NCBI GenBank assembly: GCA_903959115.1
Contig: CAJBVU010000184.1
Span: 1-5,692, forward strand
From: an uncultured Bacteroidota bacterium
Lineage (GTDB): Bacteria > Bacteroidota > Bacteroidia > NS11-12g > UBA955
Direction: 5' to 3'
DNA length: 5,692 nt
In this document: positions 4,545-5,692 of the stretch, one piece after another
Layout: every line of letters starts with the position of its first letter
Position numbering within the stretch: position 1 is the stretch's first letter
The notes under the pieces: model-generated
What the model saw: only the letters and a program-made list of their open reading frames with translations
Told to the model about the DNA's origin: nothing
Databases searched by the model: none
Program-made: the position numbers and the translations under genes

Positions 4545-5540
4545 ATCAATATCTTCATTAGCTTCATTAAAGCCAAACATTTCATCGAAAGCATTTCCTT
4601 CACCTTCGATTAAGGTTCTTTCGTGAGCCAAAGCCTCTCTAGCATTCTCATCGTTGTTGAAACGTTTTAAATCGTAGTGTACATCGCCTGTCTCGGATAG
4701 TGAATAAAACATTCTTTTTTCTGCCTGGCCTCTACGGTTTTTGGTAAAGATCAAATAAGGTGAGCCACTGTCCTTATCTAAGCGTAACTCAAGCATACCT
4801 GTGGTATTGTGCTTAAGCTTGTTAGAACCAACGAAAACACCTCCTTTTGTCACTTGTTGGATTGCTATGAACGTTGTATTCTTTGTAGCATCGTTACCTC
4901 CAAGGTTATGACTTAGCATTAGATCAATCAACCACTTCTCAGCACCGGAAGTTCCCAATCTTAGTACTTCCTTGATATCTTCCTGTACCTCAGCGAAGGA
5001 GTCAATTAAGACCACATCGTAACCTGGCTTCAGAGCCTGCTCGATAACCGTCTTTGGATTGCTGTCACAGTACTCACCGGTGAATAGAATATCAACCTCA
5101 CCAAACTTAGGGAAACGTTGGACATAACCGTATAGGTCGATCCTCGTCATCTCCGCTGAAATGAATAGAACTTTGTTACCTTCAAGTGCAAGGTCGGATA
5201 GCATATCTAACGATACAGTTGACTTACCAACTCCTGGTCCTCCAATAAGCATGAAGTTACAAGCCTTAGGTATACCTCCTTGCGGGGTGAATAGAAAATC
5301 AACCGGCTTACCTGTTTTAAGAGGTACGAATAGATCCGGCGGGAAATTCTGTTCACTCATACGAACCAATTCCAATGGTCGTTCCATGAAATCCGGTGCT
5401 GGTGTACTACTAGAAGTAAGAGGTGGTAACCCCTGCTCTTCTCTCTTCTTTGCTGCTGCTGCTCTTACCGACTCTGCGATCTTAGCTCTAGCTTCGTCTG
5501 ACATCGGTTTTCTTGTTCCTGTTGCTGGTGTGTGTGCCAT
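4533..5540 (-). CDS. RadA/Sms-like RecA-fold ATPase
   Basis: 335 residues from ATG 5540 (MAHTPATGTRKP). Visible RecA-fold motifs are Walker A GGPGVGKST (100-108), VLFISAEM (124-131) with a likely catalytic Glu130, and Walker B VVLID (176-180). Then come FIAIQQVTKGG (224-234), the region VGSNKLKHNTTGMLELRLD (238-256), and TKNRRG (266-271), which corresponds to the KNRFG motif of RadA. The order and spacing fit RadA/Sms, a branch-migration ATPase related to DnaB and RecA. The N-terminal zinc finger and C-terminal Lon-like domain of bacterial RadA are absent. Residues 11-35 (KPMSDEARAKIAESVRAAAA and KKREE) form a basic helix resembling NUMOD3-type DNA-binding motifs. The C-terminus (about 296-335) is acidic. 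In a phage it probably acts in recombination or fork processing; a helicase-like role is the alternative. A longer in-frame start at 5675 is rejected because it would translate promoter P9. Confidence 0.9.
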   Translation of the reverse strand: MAHTPATGTRKPMSDEARAKIAESVRAAAAKKREEQGLPPLTSSSTPAPDFMERPLELVRMSEQNFPPDLFVPLKTGKPVDFLFTPQGGIPKACNFMLIGGPGVGKSTVSLDMLSDLALEGNKVLFISAEMTRIDLYGYVQRFPKFGEVDILFTGEYCDSNPKTVIEQALKPGYDVVLIDSFAEVQEDIKEVLRLGTSGAEKWLIDLMLSHNLGGNDATKNTTFIAIQQVTKGGVFVGSNKLKHNTTGMLELRLDKDSGSPYLIFTKNRRGQAEKRMFYSLSETGDVHYDLKRFNNDENAREALAHERTLIEGEGNAFDEMFGFNEANEDIDAGL

Positions 5541-5568
5541 ATCTTTTTGTTTGTTTTTGATTATAAAG

Positions 5569-5600
5569 CAAATATAAGAAACCCCTATCAGATAAAAAAA
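5569..5600 (-). promoter_or_regulatory. Promoter module P9
   Basis: Minus strand: TTTTTTTATC (5600-5591), 14 bases, TATATTTG (5576-5569). It lies 28 bases before the ATPase ATG and shows that the gene begins at 5540. The stretch after the -7 element (CTTTATAATCAAAA) is the same as at P8. Confidence 0.88.
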
Positions 5601-5631
5601 TAATTGATGAATTTTTTTCGGATATATACAA

Positions 5632-5639
5632 TATAAATA
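5632..5639 (+). promoter_or_regulatory. Possible T4-type late promoter (TATAAATA)
   Basis: The octamer TATAAATA is identical to the -10 element recognised by the late sigma factor of T4-type phages. It lies 17 bases upstream of the rightward ATG at 5657. I find no other copy on either strand of the window. The surroundings are very AT-rich, so chance cannot be excluded. It is flanked by the inverted repeat TATACA (5625-5630) and TGTATA (5645-5650). Confidence 0.45.
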
Positions 5640-5656
5640 AAAACTGTATAGTAATA

Positions 5657-5692
5657 ATGGGAAAGATAAAATCATTCAACGAATATATCAAC
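5657..5692 (+). CDS. Start of a rightward gene, cut by window edge
   Basis: The only gene signal on the plus strand: ATG at 5657 followed by 11 sense codons, MGKIKSFNEYIN, running off the window. This short Lys-Ile-x-Ser/Thr-Phe-x-Glu-Tyr/Phe-Ile pattern is a frequent N-terminus of proteins in T4-like phages, but twelve residues are too few to assign a product. It points away from the ATPase gene, so 5541-5656 is a divergent intergenic region. It lacks the TTTTTTTATC/TAnnTTTG module used by the leftward genes and instead has TATAAATA 17 bases upstream. No Shine-Dalgarno sequence is present. Confidence 0.55.
   Translation, partial: MGKIKSFNEYIN

Noticed and set aside
5161..5577. Plus-strand open frame of 138 codons opposite the ATPase N-terminus.
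   Set aside because: It covers the Walker A region of the clear ATPase gene in antisense and has no supporting upstream signal.
251..5600. The regularly recurring 32-base units considered as a CRISPR-like or other interspersed repeat array.
   Set aside because: The units are separated by whole genes rather than spacers, always precede a start codon, and fit a promoter structure.
5612..5640. TTTTTTTCGG followed 12 bases later by TATAAATA, as a possible plus-strand copy of the promoter module.
   Set aside because: The ATC block is missing and there is no TAnnTTTG at the right distance. The TATAAATA reading explains the site better.
5488..5691. Minus-strand 67-codon frame at the right edge.
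   Set aside because: It spans promoter P9 and the divergent spacer, and ends inside the ATPase gene in another frame. Its sequence is hydrophobic and AT-driven.

Overview
The window looks like a piece of an AT-rich, double-stranded DNA phage genome (or a closely related prophage) that infects a member of the Bacteroidota. Three things point there. The genes are small and densely packed, mostly without recognisable housekeeping function. The promoters carry the Bacteroidota-type -7 element TAnnTTTG. The start codons have A-rich leaders without a Shine-Dalgarno sequence. Several products belong to protein types I associate with phages: a 'MATRSRIGIE...HWDGYP' protein, a 'MGFFSW' protein, a DUF932-like protein and a RadA-like ATPase. 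The species cannot be named from the sequence alone.

Layout: twelve genes are read leftward (minus strand) and one gene fragment rightward at the far right edge. From right to left, in order of leftward transcription, they are: a RadA/Sms-like P-loop ATPase (4533-5540); a DUF932-like protein (3368-4462) overlapping by one base a 60-residue protein (3186-3368); a two-gene unit of small proteins (2892-3086, 2639-2890); a DUF4313-like protein (2292-2585); a small helical protein (1999-2223); the MGFFSW protein with an extremely acidic tail (1484-1927); a two-gene unit of unknowns (1012-1308, 716-1000); a zinc-ribbon protein (283-657); and the cut-off HWDGYP protein (1-221). The rightward gene begins at 5657 and is cut after 12 codons.

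The strongest non-coding signal is a 32-base promoter module repeated nine times, always on the minus strand: TTTTTTTATC, exactly 14 bases, then TAnnTTTG (one T shorter in one copy). It precedes every minus-strand gene except the three that follow their upstream neighbour by 11, 1 or -1 bases. This divides the twelve genes into nine transcription units. The module often starts on the base after the previous stop codon, and once its T-run is also the U-tract of a terminator. The rightward gene lacks this module. It has instead an exact TATAAATA octamer, the late-promoter sequence of T4-type phages, 17 bases before its ATG. A reasonable reading is that 5541-5656 is a divergent junction between leftward early or middle genes and a rightward, possibly late, gene.

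The ATPase and the DUF932-like protein probably belong to DNA metabolism or recombination. The small proteins look like accessory or host-takeover genes of unknown role. No tRNA, CRISPR array, insertion sequence or integrase is visible, and no gene-free stretch exceeds 300 bases. The longest gap (1309-1483) holds a terminator, further hairpins and one promoter.
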